DNA of 64,000 bases from Lates calcarifer (GCF_001640805.2 NC_066856.1:17413616-17477615), one strand, 5' to 3'; shown: positions 1 to 12,662, counted from the first letter of the stretch. The notes: a model not told the origin generated them from the letters alone. Numbers and translations are program-made.

Positions 1-3000
1 CTGCTCTAAAGATACTACAGGATGTTGGCTGTGGCTGGAGTTCAAAGGCTAAGAAACCAAGGGAGTCATCTTGTGGGCTACTCTCGACCTGCTTCTCCAG
101 GATGAAAGGCTACCACCTGCCCTTTTAGTTCAATGTAACAGGCAGACATAGAAAATGATGGTTTTATGTCACCTCGTATACTACTGATTTTTCTAGTTTG
201 CTTAGACCTTTGACATATGCACATATACTGCAATTGAGCAGCTGCACTATGTTATTCATTTTATAACATTTTATTCCACTAATAATCAATCAGGGTTATG
301 AGGACAAAAATACCTCATGGAAACATTAAATCACAATAAAATGGCTCAGTTTATCAACATAAAAAGCCTTGTCACTTAATGTTGCCTACTACCTTTCCAT
401 ATCAATTCCCACATGATACAGTTTCTAAGAGATTCACGATCTTGGCGGATGACACAGGTGGCTCCCTTTTTGGGTTAATAGCCACAAGAATATTAAAACT
501 GATTTGTCAGTAGAAACCACTGCAGTAAAGAAATGTTTCAAGACTCGACACAGCTCTGACCCTGTCAAATGTTTGCTTCTGTCAGATTCGTGATGGAGTG
601 GTGGATTTGGTCTTGTGCATATTACTACTGGCTATGAAGCCATGTGAATAGAATATCTCCAAGATCATTATTTTTAGTGATCATGCATGCACAAGTTGTT
701 GGAAAATCACTATGTGGATTCATTTTACTTGGAAAGGAACAAATGGTCACAGCTGCTTTGTGAGCAGCCTGATTTGATTTGAATTTTTGGTTTGTTTTAG
801 TTGAAGGCTTTGCATGAGTGAAAACAATGGAACCATTAAAAACCTCCTTTTGATAAACTAGAAAAAGTGCAGTGGTCATGGGAAAAATGTCACTCATATC
901 CACTAAAAAACAAATAATTACTGAAATTCAGTTGAGCTTTCTTACAGATCTCAATAGACAATCATATTAAAAATGGTAATACTTCCAAGTATGTTTCAGT
1001 TATAAAAATCAATTCTGTCTCCAGCATTTTTACATCCTACTAAATGTGTGTTTCTGAGGAAGCAGAATGTTATTTGGCAGCATTTTCCCTGTTCACACAA
1101 GACTATGTTGTCGGACTGCGCAGAAGTTGTAGAAAGGTGCACAGCGGCCATACAAAGCTCAAGACTTTGACACCAGAGACTGGTGCTCACCTCTAGCATT
1201 CTGTTTGAGGTCAGATTTAGCTTAAAGTTAGGTTTGGGAAAATTTGTGTTTAGCTTAGAAACTGAAAGTAAAGCATCATGGTCACCTTAAGCAAGTGCGG
1301 CTGTGCACTTGAGAATATGTCTATATTTATTAATTATATGCACTATTTGGAGATCTCAGTGTGAAATGGCAAAGAATTATACCTTTTGGTCTTTTCAGCA
1401 CCACATCCTGTAGATATAGCACAGTTTGACATATAGCTTCCTTTCACGCCTGACAAAAATCTGTCCAGGAAGCATACCATTACTATTGTCAAATTGGGAC
1501 TGCCAGTTTATAGCCCAATAATGCAGTCATCACTCATACTGTCACTGACCATCACGTGTTTCACATTAGCTTTGAGTTTGACACTGATTTATTCCACCAC
1601 CCCTGCAGCTGCAGAATAAGAAAAAAACCATCCAGTCAGCATCTGTTGTGCCAAACTGTCTTTTGCCAATACTGTATTTTTATTGTAGTTGTGTTAAGAT
1701 CACGCAAACTTCATTTCTTCGTGTACTTTCTCATACATTTCTTTTATTACACTTGTTGTCTTCCGGTTTAGCAGACTTGCTCTTGCTTTGACCCATCCCA
1801 AAATGAATATTTAGCAGAGAAAGAGCAGACTTGTATCCTTATATCAACTGTATAGGGCAGGCCTTTGCTGTGCCCATCTGTTGTGGAATACACATAAATA
1901 ATGTGTGACAAAAGGCTGCTCGGGACACTCCTAGGCCTGCTCATTTTGACCTTTCGACAAAGAGAAACTCGACAAAAACAAACAACTCCCCTTGACACAA
2001 GGACGCAATCTAATTTGGTGCAGAGAGGCTGAAACAAGGCTTTCCATTTCAGAGTCTTTCGGGGGAACTGATTCCAGCTCAGCACACCCACATCAGGACT
2101 GGCACATGGAGCCTGAAAAGAAATCAATGGCAAAGGGTTTAACAGGCTAACCATAATTGGGCTCATAGTCTAGACCCACTGTGGTCTTTGCAAGTTTTGT
2201 AAATACCAACAGAGAATAACAATCTGGGTGAAAATAGCTTGTGTCTGTCTAGATGTGGCTCATTGATTTTTCTTTTTTTTATTATTTATTTATCCTCTGT
2301 TTTGTGCATGCTTCAGAGAACCTAGGAAGACGACGAGAGAGAGAAGCTTTGTCAGATGAAAATATCATTCTGTGCACAGACCATAACATTACCAGATTAT
2401 CCATATAGCCAGTACATTCTTTTCATATTTTAAACAAATTTAGTGCGTGCTCTTATCCACTGAAACTGACAGTCAGTGCTACATCTGAATGAGTAGACAC
2501 CTGGATGTGCAAGTACTGCTGTGACCCTGTGATCATTATATATGATATATTGCTAGAATAAGGCTAAGAATTAAAAGGCAGGATGAAAAGGCAGAAAATA
2601 GGCTATTTGTCTTGACACACTTAACAGTCTGAGAGTTGCTTTTACTCAAGTCTGACAGTCACTGCAAAGGGACACTTAGCAGAACAGAGGAGACTTTAAA
2701 TATTGGACTGTATAAATATGTCTGAATGGCAGTGAGGAGGTCAGAGAGTTCATTCATTCATTTGGATGATGATGAAGTCATTTACTGAGGGAATCAAGAG
2801 ACATGTCACCTAACAGACATTTTTCTTCTCCACCGGCTGGTGGTTTGAATATGATGGGATTAAAATGACCTCAGGCGCAAAAAGCTGGAGAAAAGCACAA
2901 CTAGGGTCCTATATACCAACCAGGCATCTTACAAATTACGTGTATATATAGCTAGACTGTTGTAGAGAACGCGCTACATTAAATAACAGTAAAGTTGCCA

Positions 3001-3159
3001 GGAGGTGATTAGGGTGGACAGCAAGTATGCAAAGTGCACAAATGTCACACCAGATACCCCTGTTTGCATCCTCCATCCTGTCAGTGGTTTGTCCTAAACC
3101 AGACCACAATTTCAATCTAACCTTAACCAAGTGTTTATTTTGAAATCACTTACCTTTTA
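1..3159. other. Non-coding stretch, no supported feature
   Basis: All frames are broken by frequent stops. The longest open frame here is 132 codons on the minus strand (1768-2166). It has no recognisable domain, and its composition does not stand out from the surrounding DNA. The segment from about 1900 to 2160 is less AT-rich than its neighbours and could be a constrained non-coding element, but nothing in the sequence proves it. No repeat family was recognised. Confidence 0.6.
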
Positions 3160-3370
3160 ACTTCCTGCCTTTGTGCCTTTGTTTCCTGTCAGCCTTTTTC
3201 CTGACATTTTGCCCTTTTTGCCTGCTCCCTGCCTGTATTGTTTGGTATTCTTATTCTTCTTGTGTATGACCTCCAGCTATCAAGTAAAGACTTGGATTTT
3301 TGAACTCTTACCTGGTCTTGTGTGTGATCCCTATATCTGAGTCTGTTCCTTGGTTGGAGATTGTTACATT
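3160..3370 (+). mobile_element. Non-LTR retrotransposon 3' tail-like remnant
   Basis: A pyrimidine-rich stretch with repeated 'cctg/cctttg' words leads into 'cctccagctatcaa', then 'taaagacttgg', and closes with 'ccctatatctgagtc' and a 'gttaca' end near 3367. This order (C/T-rich 3' UTR, a polyadenylation-like AATAAA relative, then a 'tctgggtcc...gtaaca'-type end) resembles the 3' end of retroelements common in teleosts. The family assignment is from memory of such repeats, not from an alignment. No reverse-transcriptase frame is present, so it would be a 5'-truncated dead copy. It abuts a Tc1/mariner fragment on its right. Confidence 0.4.
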
Positions 3371-4016
3371 AGGATGTTTTCAACTTTTTGGCAGTGGTTT
3401 GGGGAAGGCTCTCTGACCTCTCTGAATGGTTCTGACTTTAGTGTGAAAGAACTTGCCTGGCCTGCACAGACCCCTGACCTGAAATCCCATCCAATTCCAA
3501 ATGGAATGCAGACTGCAAGCCAAGACCAAATTTCCTCCAAATTAAAAGACAGAATATATTGTCATTAATGACAAACTTTTTCTGATCTGCCACCCATTGA
3601 CAACATGATGTTGTCTGTCAGTTGGAATCCATTCCACCCACCTCCCTCTCCATACCTTTGTGGGTCTGTAACAATATCACACTTACTGTATTTCCTCCTC
3701 TGCCTCCTAAGGACAAGAGTCATAATTTCTAAAACCACTAGAGGCCTTCTCACTTGGATGGAAGTGTCCTGCTCTTGGGGTTTTGCTGAAATAATAAAGT
3801 AATGCTCTCACTTTGTGGGAGGACAGTCTTGCCAGGACTTATCACCCAAAATCAGTGACCAACCAAACTAATACACTTGTGGCAGAATGGGAGCAAATCC
3901 CTGCAGCCAGGATCCAAAGTTTTGTAGAAAGCCTTAGCTAAAACTACTGCCCATGCCTTAAGAATGAGATGTTCATTTTTGCACATCTGCATTCTTTTTG
4001 CCATATAGTGTATGGC
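3371..4016 (+). mobile_element. Degenerate Tc1/mariner transposon fragment, interrupted
   Basis: Remnant of the 3' half of a Tc1-like DNA transposon. At 3455-3500 the + strand encodes a decayed WPAQTPDLKSHPI segment, matching the family signature WPAQSPDLNPIE that precedes the last catalytic acid of the DDE_3 transposase domain. The DNA resumes at about 3831 with transposase C-terminal sequence ('cttgtggcagaatgggagcaa', then 'gtagaaagcctt') and ends near 4016 in 'ttttgccatatagtgta', the usual terminus of this teleost family. Between 3528 and 3830 the homology is lost, consistent with a later insertion. An internal deletion before 3440 and several frameshifts make it inactive. The family is confident; the exact left edge is not. 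Confidence 0.75.
3528..3830. mobile_element. Unidentified ~303-bp insertion inside the Tc1/mariner fragment
   Basis: This segment interrupts an otherwise collinear transposase remnant. It is flanked by near-identical nonamers, 'gccaagacc' at 3519-3527 and 'gccaggact' at 3831-3839, which could be a decayed target-site duplication. The uninterrupted family sequence has this word once. I see no clear terminal inverted repeats and no poly-A end, so the class of the insert is unknown. It could also be a gap filled by a different rearrangement. Confidence 0.4.
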
Positions 4017-4954
4017 TTATGGTCATACACTGTACAACCTGACCCATCAGTAGCCTTTACATAAGCAAAAGGCACAAATCTGCAGCATTTTAGTTAATGG
4101 GGGGGGAACAGTATAGAGCTCTATGACCTCATTTTGTGATGTAGGTTTATTTTTAGACAAAAATGGCAAGATTGTGGGTTTAGTACATACTGTGTTTGTG
4201 CAGAGGCTTTGTCACTGAATTAATGTTTCCATGTGTTATGCACATTAAATGTAGCTGTGAAAACATATAGTGATGATGACACAGTCTTTTGCATGATTCT
4301 ACCCCCATATGAGCCAAAATCATTTCAACTGTGTAATAGTCTGCACATTTTTGTGTTTTTACATTTCTAAATTTAAAGGAGCACTAATCTAAATAATGTG
4401 ACAAACAGGTGAAAATGGCATATCCAATTTCACATAATCCAGTTTGTAGCAGAGGAAGGCACTCTTAACATAATCACATCCACAGCACGTAAGCTGCATT
4501 TTAGAGCTGTGCTCATTTCACAAAATGTTATGAGGCTGTATTGAATATTACACAGTTTCAGCATATTTAAGATGACTTTTTAGAGTCCCTGTTTTGCGAT
4601 GTGCATCTGCCAAGTTGCATTGTGTGGCTTTCATATTGTGATAGGCAATGACCCAGCTGTAAACTGTAGAATGTGTACTTGCAGTGTCAGCTGCAGCACA
4701 ATGTGCCTGATAGGATTCTGAGTCTTAAGGACAGCAGGGCATTTGCTGAGGGATCTGAAGGTTGGTATTTGGAACCCTGCCCCCCCTCAACCCTCAACCA
4801 TAGAGGAAAATATTGGCAGGTGGATACTTGTGTCTAGACTTTTCTGCAGCTTTACAGGAGCTGATCCTTATTGTTATGCCATCCTATTTTTTGCTGCTGC
4901 AGCTCCTGGACTTTGACAACTTGAGACTGGGCTGTGTTCCATGAACTGGTTGTT
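4017..4954. other. Non-coding stretch, no supported feature
   Basis: AT-rich sequence with short homopolymers only (for example a G run near 4100). No open frame of note and no repeat family recognised. Confidence 0.6.
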
Positions 4955-5265
4955 AAAGGGGAACCCCACTGATTTGACAGTCTGTTTACAGGTCTTTGGA
5001 AGTGCCACTTAACATATGAACAAAGTTGTATAAAACCTTTTGTGGCTTTAGAGAGAGCTGCGTGAAATCTGATATTTCCTCAGACGATGTCAGCTTCAGT
5101 CAACACTGGTTGGGTCTAAAGATGAAAGGAGGGAAAATAAAAAATTAGATAAAGTTAGAAAGAAGTGAGCTTAGCTACCAGACCTGTAGCCTGCTTGTAT
5201 CTCTGCTTGAGACTACATTAGCTGGTACTAGCATAACATGCCTGAACCTTTTCTGAACTGAAGGC
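4955..5265. repeat. Possible teleost dispersed repeat
   Basis: The run of words 'aaccccactgatttgacag', 'tttacaggtctttggaagtg', 'tgtggctttagagagagct' and 'tcctcagacgatgtcagctt' has the feel of a dispersed element seen in many fish genomes. It is followed by gene-poor 'agctagcat'-like words to about 5260. This is pattern memory only. No terminal repeats or coding remnant confirm a class. Confidence 0.25.
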
Positions 5266-5989
5266 TGTCGAGATGCTTTGTGGGTAATGTTGGCACCAAG
5301 TTTTGACAAGGAGGAAGAATGAATATGTGGAGCAAAAGATATCTCTGGCTCTGCAGAATTGATTTAGATCTTATATTTAAATACTTTTATTTAAATGTGT
5401 GGGTGGAATTTAAAGGTATTTAATGCAAATGTTGGCATAATTTCAGGACATTACATGTTTTATTTCTTGAAACCTTTTATACCTTTATATACCTTTTTTT
5501 TATTTTTAATTACGGTTGACTGTTCACATACATCTTAACACAAAACTTTATTTCTTGGTACATAATTTGCTGTCCCTACCTCCCTGTGTTCCCATCTTTT
5601 TTTTTTTTATTTCATATTAACATATTTTCATATTATATTGTACTTATTTAGTACTTTCTGTATTGGTGTTGCAATGAAATCACAATATTCTGCGTATTTC
5701 ATTTAGCAGGTTTTTTTTTTTTTAAGAAATAAATAATTCTAAAATAATTCAAGTGAAATTGTGTACATAAAGGATATACAAAGCTCTAAGTAAATAATTA
5801 ATGAGAAATGTGTAGTGTATTTCAAAATGAAACACTAAAAATAAATTGTCAGTAAAGCCTTTTTTCCCCTTCCACCTAATATTTTTATTCACTTATTACC
5901 TTTTATTCCCTCACAAAGTCTCTGCAATATTACCAACAGATGGTGTACAGAAAGGGTTTTAGTGGCTGGCTCACAGACACTGATACAGT
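5266..5989. other. AT-rich non-coding stretch with homopolymers
   Basis: Very AT-rich, with T runs near 5600 and 5710 and long A/T tracts. No open frames of interest and no recognised element. Confidence 0.6.
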
Positions 5990-6480
5990 GCTTTGCCGTC
6001 CATCAGTAATTACTGTCACCACAATTTCCTGGTTGCTTAATTAAATATTTATGAACACGCTCTCCCTATTTTTGTCTGGAATCACTGTAACAAACATGAA
6101 TTTATAATTAATTGCCTCACAGAGGCTCAGGAGACGGCTCGAGTGATCACACAATAATTTGCTGTTGCAATTACAAACCATTGTTCACGTAATATGATGT
6201 ATATGGAAAGTAAACTTTAACGAGATCTCAGTGAATTGCTGCATAATTATATAGGAGACCACACATCTCCATATACACTTTGTGTCACAGACATAGAAAA
6301 ATTGACCAGCAGTTCATCAGTAGATTTACACACACCCTCATCCTGCAAATAACAAACCTGAGAAGTGATTCATCAGTAATCATTTTGTGCAGTAATTACT
6401 CAGCCATTTCTTCTCGAATAGATAAATTACTTCAAAACAAGAGCTAAATTTTGATCCAACAGTGAGAGAGGTCCCATGTG
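5990..6480. promoter_or_regulatory. Candidate conserved non-coding element (homeodomain-motif rich)
   Basis: Repeated TAAT-core sites are spread over about 450 bp: 'ttaattaaat' near 6040, 'ataattaatt' near 6105, then 'ataattt', 'caattac', 'cataattat' and several 'cagtaatta/cagtaatca' words between 6005 and 6400. Clustering of TAAT cores separated by non-repetitive sequence is typical of developmental enhancers in vertebrate gene deserts. AT-rich DNA produces such words by chance, and conservation cannot be judged from one genome, so confidence is low. Confidence 0.25.
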
Positions 6481-9075
6481 TCAGCAGCTGGAGCCTTTTG
6501 GCTGTTAATCAGTGTTAGAGACAAAACTCAGGAAAACCTGTTAGCCTCAGCAATATACATTGTTGTCCAAAAGAGACATTAAATGACAACAAAAAGAGGC
6601 CATGCAATCATCACCTTTTTCGAACATGACGTTGACTAAGAATAGCTGACTGACTGAGGTTTATTTTTGCATCAAGGCTCTGCAACTCATCACTCCTTAT
6701 AAAGCAGCAAATGAGAGCGTGGGGAGTGATCAATGCAAATTACTCACAAGGCCTGAGGAGAACAGAGTCGGCAGGTGGGTGCTGGGGTGGTGGTAGAGCA
6801 GATGAAAATGCATGCTGGGCAACAATTCAGCAGCCGTGTTGGCAGCAATAAAACAGCTGCAGTAGAGAGAACATGTAAGCAAAAGCTAGGCAGTTAGAAA
6901 GGAGCTGTGAGGACATCTTTAGAAGCACCACTCAGGTTGTCTATCAAAACTAGCTTACACGTTTGTTTCATTTCCAAAATGTATTAGAGCACCATTGTGT
7001 AGAAAGCTCTAGTCCAAACCCAGGGGTGTTGTGAAGCTGTTGGAGGATGCAATAAATTACACCTGCAATTAGTTGACAATTACTGGAAAATATTACATTT
7101 AGTATATTAGTAACAAGTTCTAATGCCTGAATGACAAATCGTGTTTCTAATTTCCCATGAGTGTTTTCTGGTGCCCCCATCAAATGCACCAGCTTGTAGT
7201 ACTTGAGCTTGGGTATTTTCAGCTGGTTGGTTGGGATTAGAGGCAGTGTGGAGATGGCAAAGACATTATTATTATTGGAAGTAAAGTTACACTTAGGTAA
7301 TTAAAAGTACAAGATAAGGGTTAAATCGTCTGCATGGTTAAAAGGAACCCAACACTGACAGGTTGTAAAATCCTGTCCATTAAACTACTTCCTGCTTCAT
7401 CAGTGAATGTCAGCGTGAGTCATTTTAAGCTGGTATTTTTTTTTCTGCTGAGGACAGGCTCATATTTACAAAGCCTGAGGAAACACAGCTTCAGCTCCCT
7501 CATGCTGTCGACAACTATGGTAAATTTATGGATTAGAAGTATTTCGGTCCAGCAACCTTTTGTCAGGCAGTGTTGTCAGTATTAGTGCTGCTAGTGTGCA
7601 GGAACTGATTTGTTACTTTCACTCATCACTTATTCTCCTATGCACCTGTGTTGTATCCAGGTATACTGATATTTTTACCATAGTTAACCACAAAACTGAT
7701 AGTGTGCAGAAACACCACTGCTCACTGCTGTACATGTAGTTCTCTCTGATCTTTCTGACCTTTCAGCAATGAATGGAAAATATACAAAACAATGTGTACC
7801 TGTCACTTTAATTTGAGGAACAAAACATTGGGTTTGTTAATGAGCTTTGTTACTCTGATTTTGACCTTTCTTTCGGCTATTTAGAAGACTTTAAATATTA
7901 GCATAACATGCTTGTATATTCATAATTGAGGTAAAACATTAGTGTTTGTAGGATATCCTGAAGTTTTGCCTGACCCTACTTACCAAATCTTAAGACATCA
8001 ATTTCCTCAACCTGTTACACCTGACAGTTCCCTGAAGTTATTATTTCCACCTGTAGGACTTCCTGCTGAGGACACATCACTTCATTGAGCGCAATGAGCC
8101 TGCCCTCTGCAGTCTGCTAAATCATGCAGCGAATTAACCATGCGTAGTAATGACTTCTCTTTCCTTTTTTGGCAAGTTTATTGCAGATTGCTGTTTAGCA
8201 TGACATGACACTTTACTCCTAGCTATGTGGAATACAGTGCATGTTGAGCTACGTGGAGTACTTTGGTTTCTATAAAGCTGCAAGCCACCAGTGAAGTATG
8301 AAATAAAATGTCAGCTCCTCAGAGTGAACGACTTGTTCTGAATGCTCAGATTATCACCTCTCTGTCTCGACTGAGATGCAATTTGTTTTCTGTCTGAAAA
8401 AGTTTTTGGGGAAAAAAATAGAAAAGAAATAGAGCAGAATAGTGAACAGGAAGTTGGTGGCTTATTAGAATGCAAATGTACTGCTGGGCTGAGATTTTGC
8501 ATGCCGTTATCAGTAGCCATCACAGGGAGAAAGAGTCACCGCTGTGACTCATTCAGGGAAACATGACATTTAGGAGATAATCTGCCTGTCTTTTTGCAAT
8601 TGTTCTTCAACTTTTCAGCAGTGTGAAACCCTCACGCTTATTCAGAGGCTATCTGAGCTGCAGAGCAGGCCTCGTCCTGTCCTCTGGCTAGGCTTTGCTG
8701 ATAGAGGAGGAAAAAAACTGGAATATGAGCATGTGCTAGAAATCCATATCAAAGTGGTTTAAATTTCAAATGTACAGATTGTGGATCCTCTGATGGTTTC
8801 CTTCTGTGTCACTATTTTTGAAATGAGGAAGTATATTGTATCATGTTGGCTCATAAAGATCAGCTAATCTGGAAAACACTCACGCAAGCACAAAGCAAGA
8901 TGAGGAGACAGGCGAGAGGTTATACTGGCCAACCCTCATTTCTGCTCATGTGCTCATGGGAGATATTTTTTTTTCCTTACAGTAAATGGTGTGGTAAATT
9001 TAGTTTATCACTGTGTCAAATACATTTCTAAGATGATTTTCTAGCCCAGTTGCAAAGTGTGACTTGCTCTCCCAT

Positions 9076-9078
<3 letters not shown>
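6481..9078. other. Non-coding stretch, no supported feature
   Basis: Only short open frames (at most 83 codons), none with a recognised domain. A 26-codon open stretch after a possible splice acceptor at about 8056 ends in an in-frame TAA and resembles no protein I know. No repeat family recognised. Confidence 0.55.

Positions 9079-9156
<78 letters not shown>
9079..9156. repeat. (AG)39 dinucleotide microsatellite
   Basis: Seventy-eight uninterrupted bases of alternating A and G. The perfect purity over this length suggests recent slippage expansion and probable length polymorphism. A predicted 'ERERER' peptide here simply translates the repeat and is not a gene. Confidence 0.98.
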
Positions 9157-9158
<2 letters not shown>

Positions 9159-12100
9159 TGAGCGGAGCGTGCGCTAGCGCTCTATACTCCCCCTCACTCT
9201 GTGAACATTATATCCAGACAGTTTGTGCTGCATAATTTAACTCCATCTGTGAAGAAATGTGGAGCTAGAGCAGAAGAAAGGTGTGAGGAATCTGGGCTCC
9301 TGTGTTCTCGGTGCCACTTTTCATACTGAAGCTGGGTGGTAAAATAACATTATCTGTCAATAATAGTCAGACCTTTAAAGTTATGAAAGGTGGGAGGATG
9401 GAAAAATCTTGCTTCATCTTATTTTCAAAAACAGTAAAATGCTCTTTCTTTTCAAAAGCATTTTATTTGCTGTATTTCTCAGGAGAAATCATTAACTGTT
9501 CAGAAAGACTTTCACAGTAACAGTGATATTTTGTCATATTTGAAAGAACTCGATGGTAGTAATAATATTGAATATAAAACAGATAGCATTTACATCATGT
9601 TTAAAACTATTGTTAGAAACAGTTCTTTGGTTTAGGGTGATCTATCATTAGTGGCTAAATGATTAGAAATGCAGTCTTATCACTAAAAAGTCCCCTATTT
9701 TTATAACAGTTGACACCCAGTGCAAGCTTTGGTCATAATTTGCCATTTCCAGACCAAAAAAAAAAAAAACCCCTTGAGCTAGCATGGAAATCTGCACTCA
9801 TCACAAGAATTCATAATATGCATTCCAAGACTTTTTACCTTGTTGTGAGCTCTCTCAGATGCTTAAACTCTTTTCAAACATTGAAACATTTGATTTTTAC
9901 TGTGGCCAAAACTACATGTGCTTGCAGTTAGAGCACCTTGGAGATGAATGCATCAATAAGTGTCCACTGAGAGATCAGCAGGAAACGGGACAGTGAACAC
10001 ACTAGGCAGTGAACACACATCAAATATTTGAGATGTAAGACAAATATTCTTCAGTTAGCACAGAATCCATGCTCGTGTGTCACCACAGGTTGTGATGTTC
10101 AAGCCTATAGAAGAATGGTTTGTGCATCTCTAAGACAACATTCTGGAAAAGTGTGAGCAGTACAGTAATTCTCAGACTTTTGAAAGTTTTCTTCAATAAG
10201 TAATAGTAGTTCATCAGCAACGTCTTGATCAGGACAACAAGCCCTGACTCTGCCCTGAGGATTGAACCAGCCTCCAAAAACCTTTTTAAATAAAAAAATA
10301 AAAAACACTGAGGCTTACAAATTCCAAAGCAATACACCTGTTTAGTTTTGGTAACCATGAGTATATTATTGAAATAAAACTGAATTATTTCCCAATAGTG
10401 GCTAGTCCCTGTTGTTATCTTTCCCAGCTTAATTTTTGCTTCCCCAAAACCCATGGTTAAAGAAAATAAAAGTAAAATAATGAACTTGTAACAGAAAACT
10501 AATCTCAAAATTAAGCAGTTTGTGGAGGAATTTGATAGTTAAGCCAGTGTTCCTTATATGTCACCAGTGAACGACAGGCAAGCCTGGTGCAGAGCAGTAA
10601 TAACTACACTAATTAAAGTGGGCTCAATCCTCCTCACCTCCAGTTACGTGCATGTACGAAGGCCAGTGAGGTAGCTGAGGTTGAAGCCCAGTTAATGAGG
10701 TTTGCTGGGGGAAGCGGTGGCGCACTGTTGTTGGTTGTGGGTTGGCCGCCTCCTCTCAGCTGACCTCGGCTCATTACCGCACATGAGAAGAGGTGACACT
10801 GGCGTTGTGACCCCCATGGTCCAATTCATTACCCTGCATCCTGCACCCTGCCTCCCCAAGGAAAACACCATTTCCACAGATTCAAGGTGACGATGATGGA
10901 TATAAAAAGAAGAGGAAGAGGGATAAAATGAGGGGGAGAAGGGAAGAGAGATGAGGATTCAGTTTGTCCACAGGGAGATGTCACACTTCGGTGAAGGGTC
11001 TGATTAACAAATGCCCTTAATTTGTGATCCATTCAAGAACCATTGTCACTGTCGAGAGTCTGTGGATGATGTAAAAGTCACTGGAGGACATCCAAGTGGG
11101 AAAATAAAGTTTGAGGACTAATGCTTTGTCATCCAAATATCAACTTTTGGTGCAAAATATCCACAACGTATGTTCTGACCACAGTATAATTGAGTGTAAA
11201 ATTCAGTGTTGACAGCCCTGTGTTTAAAAAACCTTTCAACACAAAGGATTACACAAATGCCCCCCCTTCCTTTTTTAAAAATAAATAAATAAATAAAAAA
11301 TCCTGCGACAGGCTTTGAGCTGTCCTGTATGGAAGTGTAATTATGTCGGTGTCTCCGTATGAAGTAGCACAGTGAGGTGCAGAAAGCCTGACACATCATC
11401 TCTCAGCAGCACTAAATTAGCTTTTGGAAGTGTCATGTCTGAGTTGTTGGACTCATCCTCATCCTCAGCAGGAATCCCCCCCCCCACCAGACCTGTCAGC
11501 TCCCATATTGCTGCTGCGGTGTCAGATGGGGCCTCTCACCCTGCAGAGCATCACCAGAGCCCTGTTCTTCTTTCCCTGTGGCAGCTTGTCACCTGCATGC
11601 ACCCCATCCCATCACTTCCTCCCTCTCTGTCTCTTTATTTCCTATTTCCCTCTCATTTCCTCAGCGTGATTTTAAAGCAAGCGAGAGGAGCAAGCAGATG
11701 ACCTGCACACACTGCCCTATGACTTGCTCATACAGCTTCTGCTTCGCTGTCGCTCCATCCGCTCTCCCCCCCCCCCATCCTCGGTCTCTGTTCTTGTCGG
11801 TTTCATTTGATCCCACAGTGTGTTTCCTTGTCCGTATTGCAGGGCTGTCCTCACTTTCAGGTCACAGAGTGACATGCCACCAATCCTGCTGGAAAGCTCT
11901 GCCTTATCACCCTCTCATGCCTCTGCTAACTCAGACAGTTCACAGAGGTGCACTATTAAGGTGAAACTGCCATATATCGCTTGATGCTTAAGATAAAAGA
12001 GCATGTTAAGGGACAGATCTGATTCATCACAACTTGGATTTTTCCATAGTTTTGGCCATCATTCCTGTCAGTGATAATAAGTTCATAGCTGAGATCTGGA

Positions 12101-12594
12101 AATGCAGTATCATAGCTCACAAAAGTCAGGTTGGCCGCACATATTTTTGAGAGAAAGTATTGTTGTCTGTCTGTTAAATATGAAGACAGAACCAGGAGAT
12201 GGTTAGCGTAGCATCTAATTTGTTGAATCCGTACTAAAACTGAAGTGTCAAAGTGACAAGTTGTGGCTTTATGGGTAACACCTCAAGGCAGCAACAAGAC
12301 ACTCAAACTATTCCTTTAATCCCCCTCCCTTTCAGGTAACATTTGATCCCATGTTGGATTTGAATCATTACATCACTAAGCTGGTGGAACATTGCAAAGA
12401 TTCATTCAGCGTCTGACACAGAAAGCATCATACATGCCTTCACAGAAGGACAAACTGACAAACACTCCTGGGAATCTTTTAACATTTATTAGGAGATAGG
12501 ATGACATTACACCTGTTTTAAGTATAGCTGAACTGCTTTGTAGCCTGTTTTGAGTCTGCAATTTATTATATAATTGCTGTCTCCTTCTGTTTTT
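9157..12594. other. Non-coding stretch with minor simple repeats
   Basis: Contains a perfect palindrome GCGCTAGCGC at 9171-9180, a short tandem duplication of 'cagtgaacacac' around 9992-10018, and C/T-rich segments at 11460-11800. Open frames here (up to 142 codons) lack domains. The 11.4-11.96 kb frames follow low-complexity C/T-rich DNA and give Ser/Pro-rich chance translations. Confidence 0.55.
11278..11300. repeat. (AAAT)n short tandem repeat
   Basis: Four to five units of 'aaat' followed by a short A run. A small simple repeat with no further structure. Confidence 0.85.
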
Positions 12595-12662
12595 TATGTT
12601 GTAATGCACTTTATGCCTCAGAAAATGCTACATAAATAATATGTATTATCGTTATCTTATAG
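12595..12662 (+). mobile_element. Possible LINE/SINE 3' tail remnant
   Basis: The words 'gtaatgcactttatgcc', 'aaaatgctacataaataat' and 'atgtattatcgttat' resemble the common teleost retroposon ending 'gtgctatataaataaa...attattatt'. The copy is short and decayed, with no upstream body recognised. Confidence 0.3.

Noticed and set aside
1768..2166. 132-codon minus-strand frame
   Set aside because: No domain, no splice or start context beyond an ATG, and residue composition typical of chance translation.
3350..3568. 72-codon plus-strand frame taken as a gene
   Set aside because: Its only recognisable part is the decayed Tc1 transposase signature; the frame is a remnant that ends in the insertion.
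8056..8136. Possible small exon after 'cacctgtag'
   Set aside because: Twenty-six open codons end in an in-frame TAA with no donor site and no resemblance to a known protein.
9050..9235. Open frame with a long Glu-Arg repeat
   Set aside because: It is the translation of the (AG)39 microsatellite and has no flanking coding signal.
10080..10508. 142-codon minus-strand frame
   Set aside because: Leu/Phe/Lys-rich translation of AT-rich DNA with a shadow frame inside it and no domain.
11372..11964. Three overlapping plus-strand frames rich in Ser and Pro
   Set aside because: Three registers are open together because the DNA is C/T-rich, which is low-complexity behaviour rather than coding.
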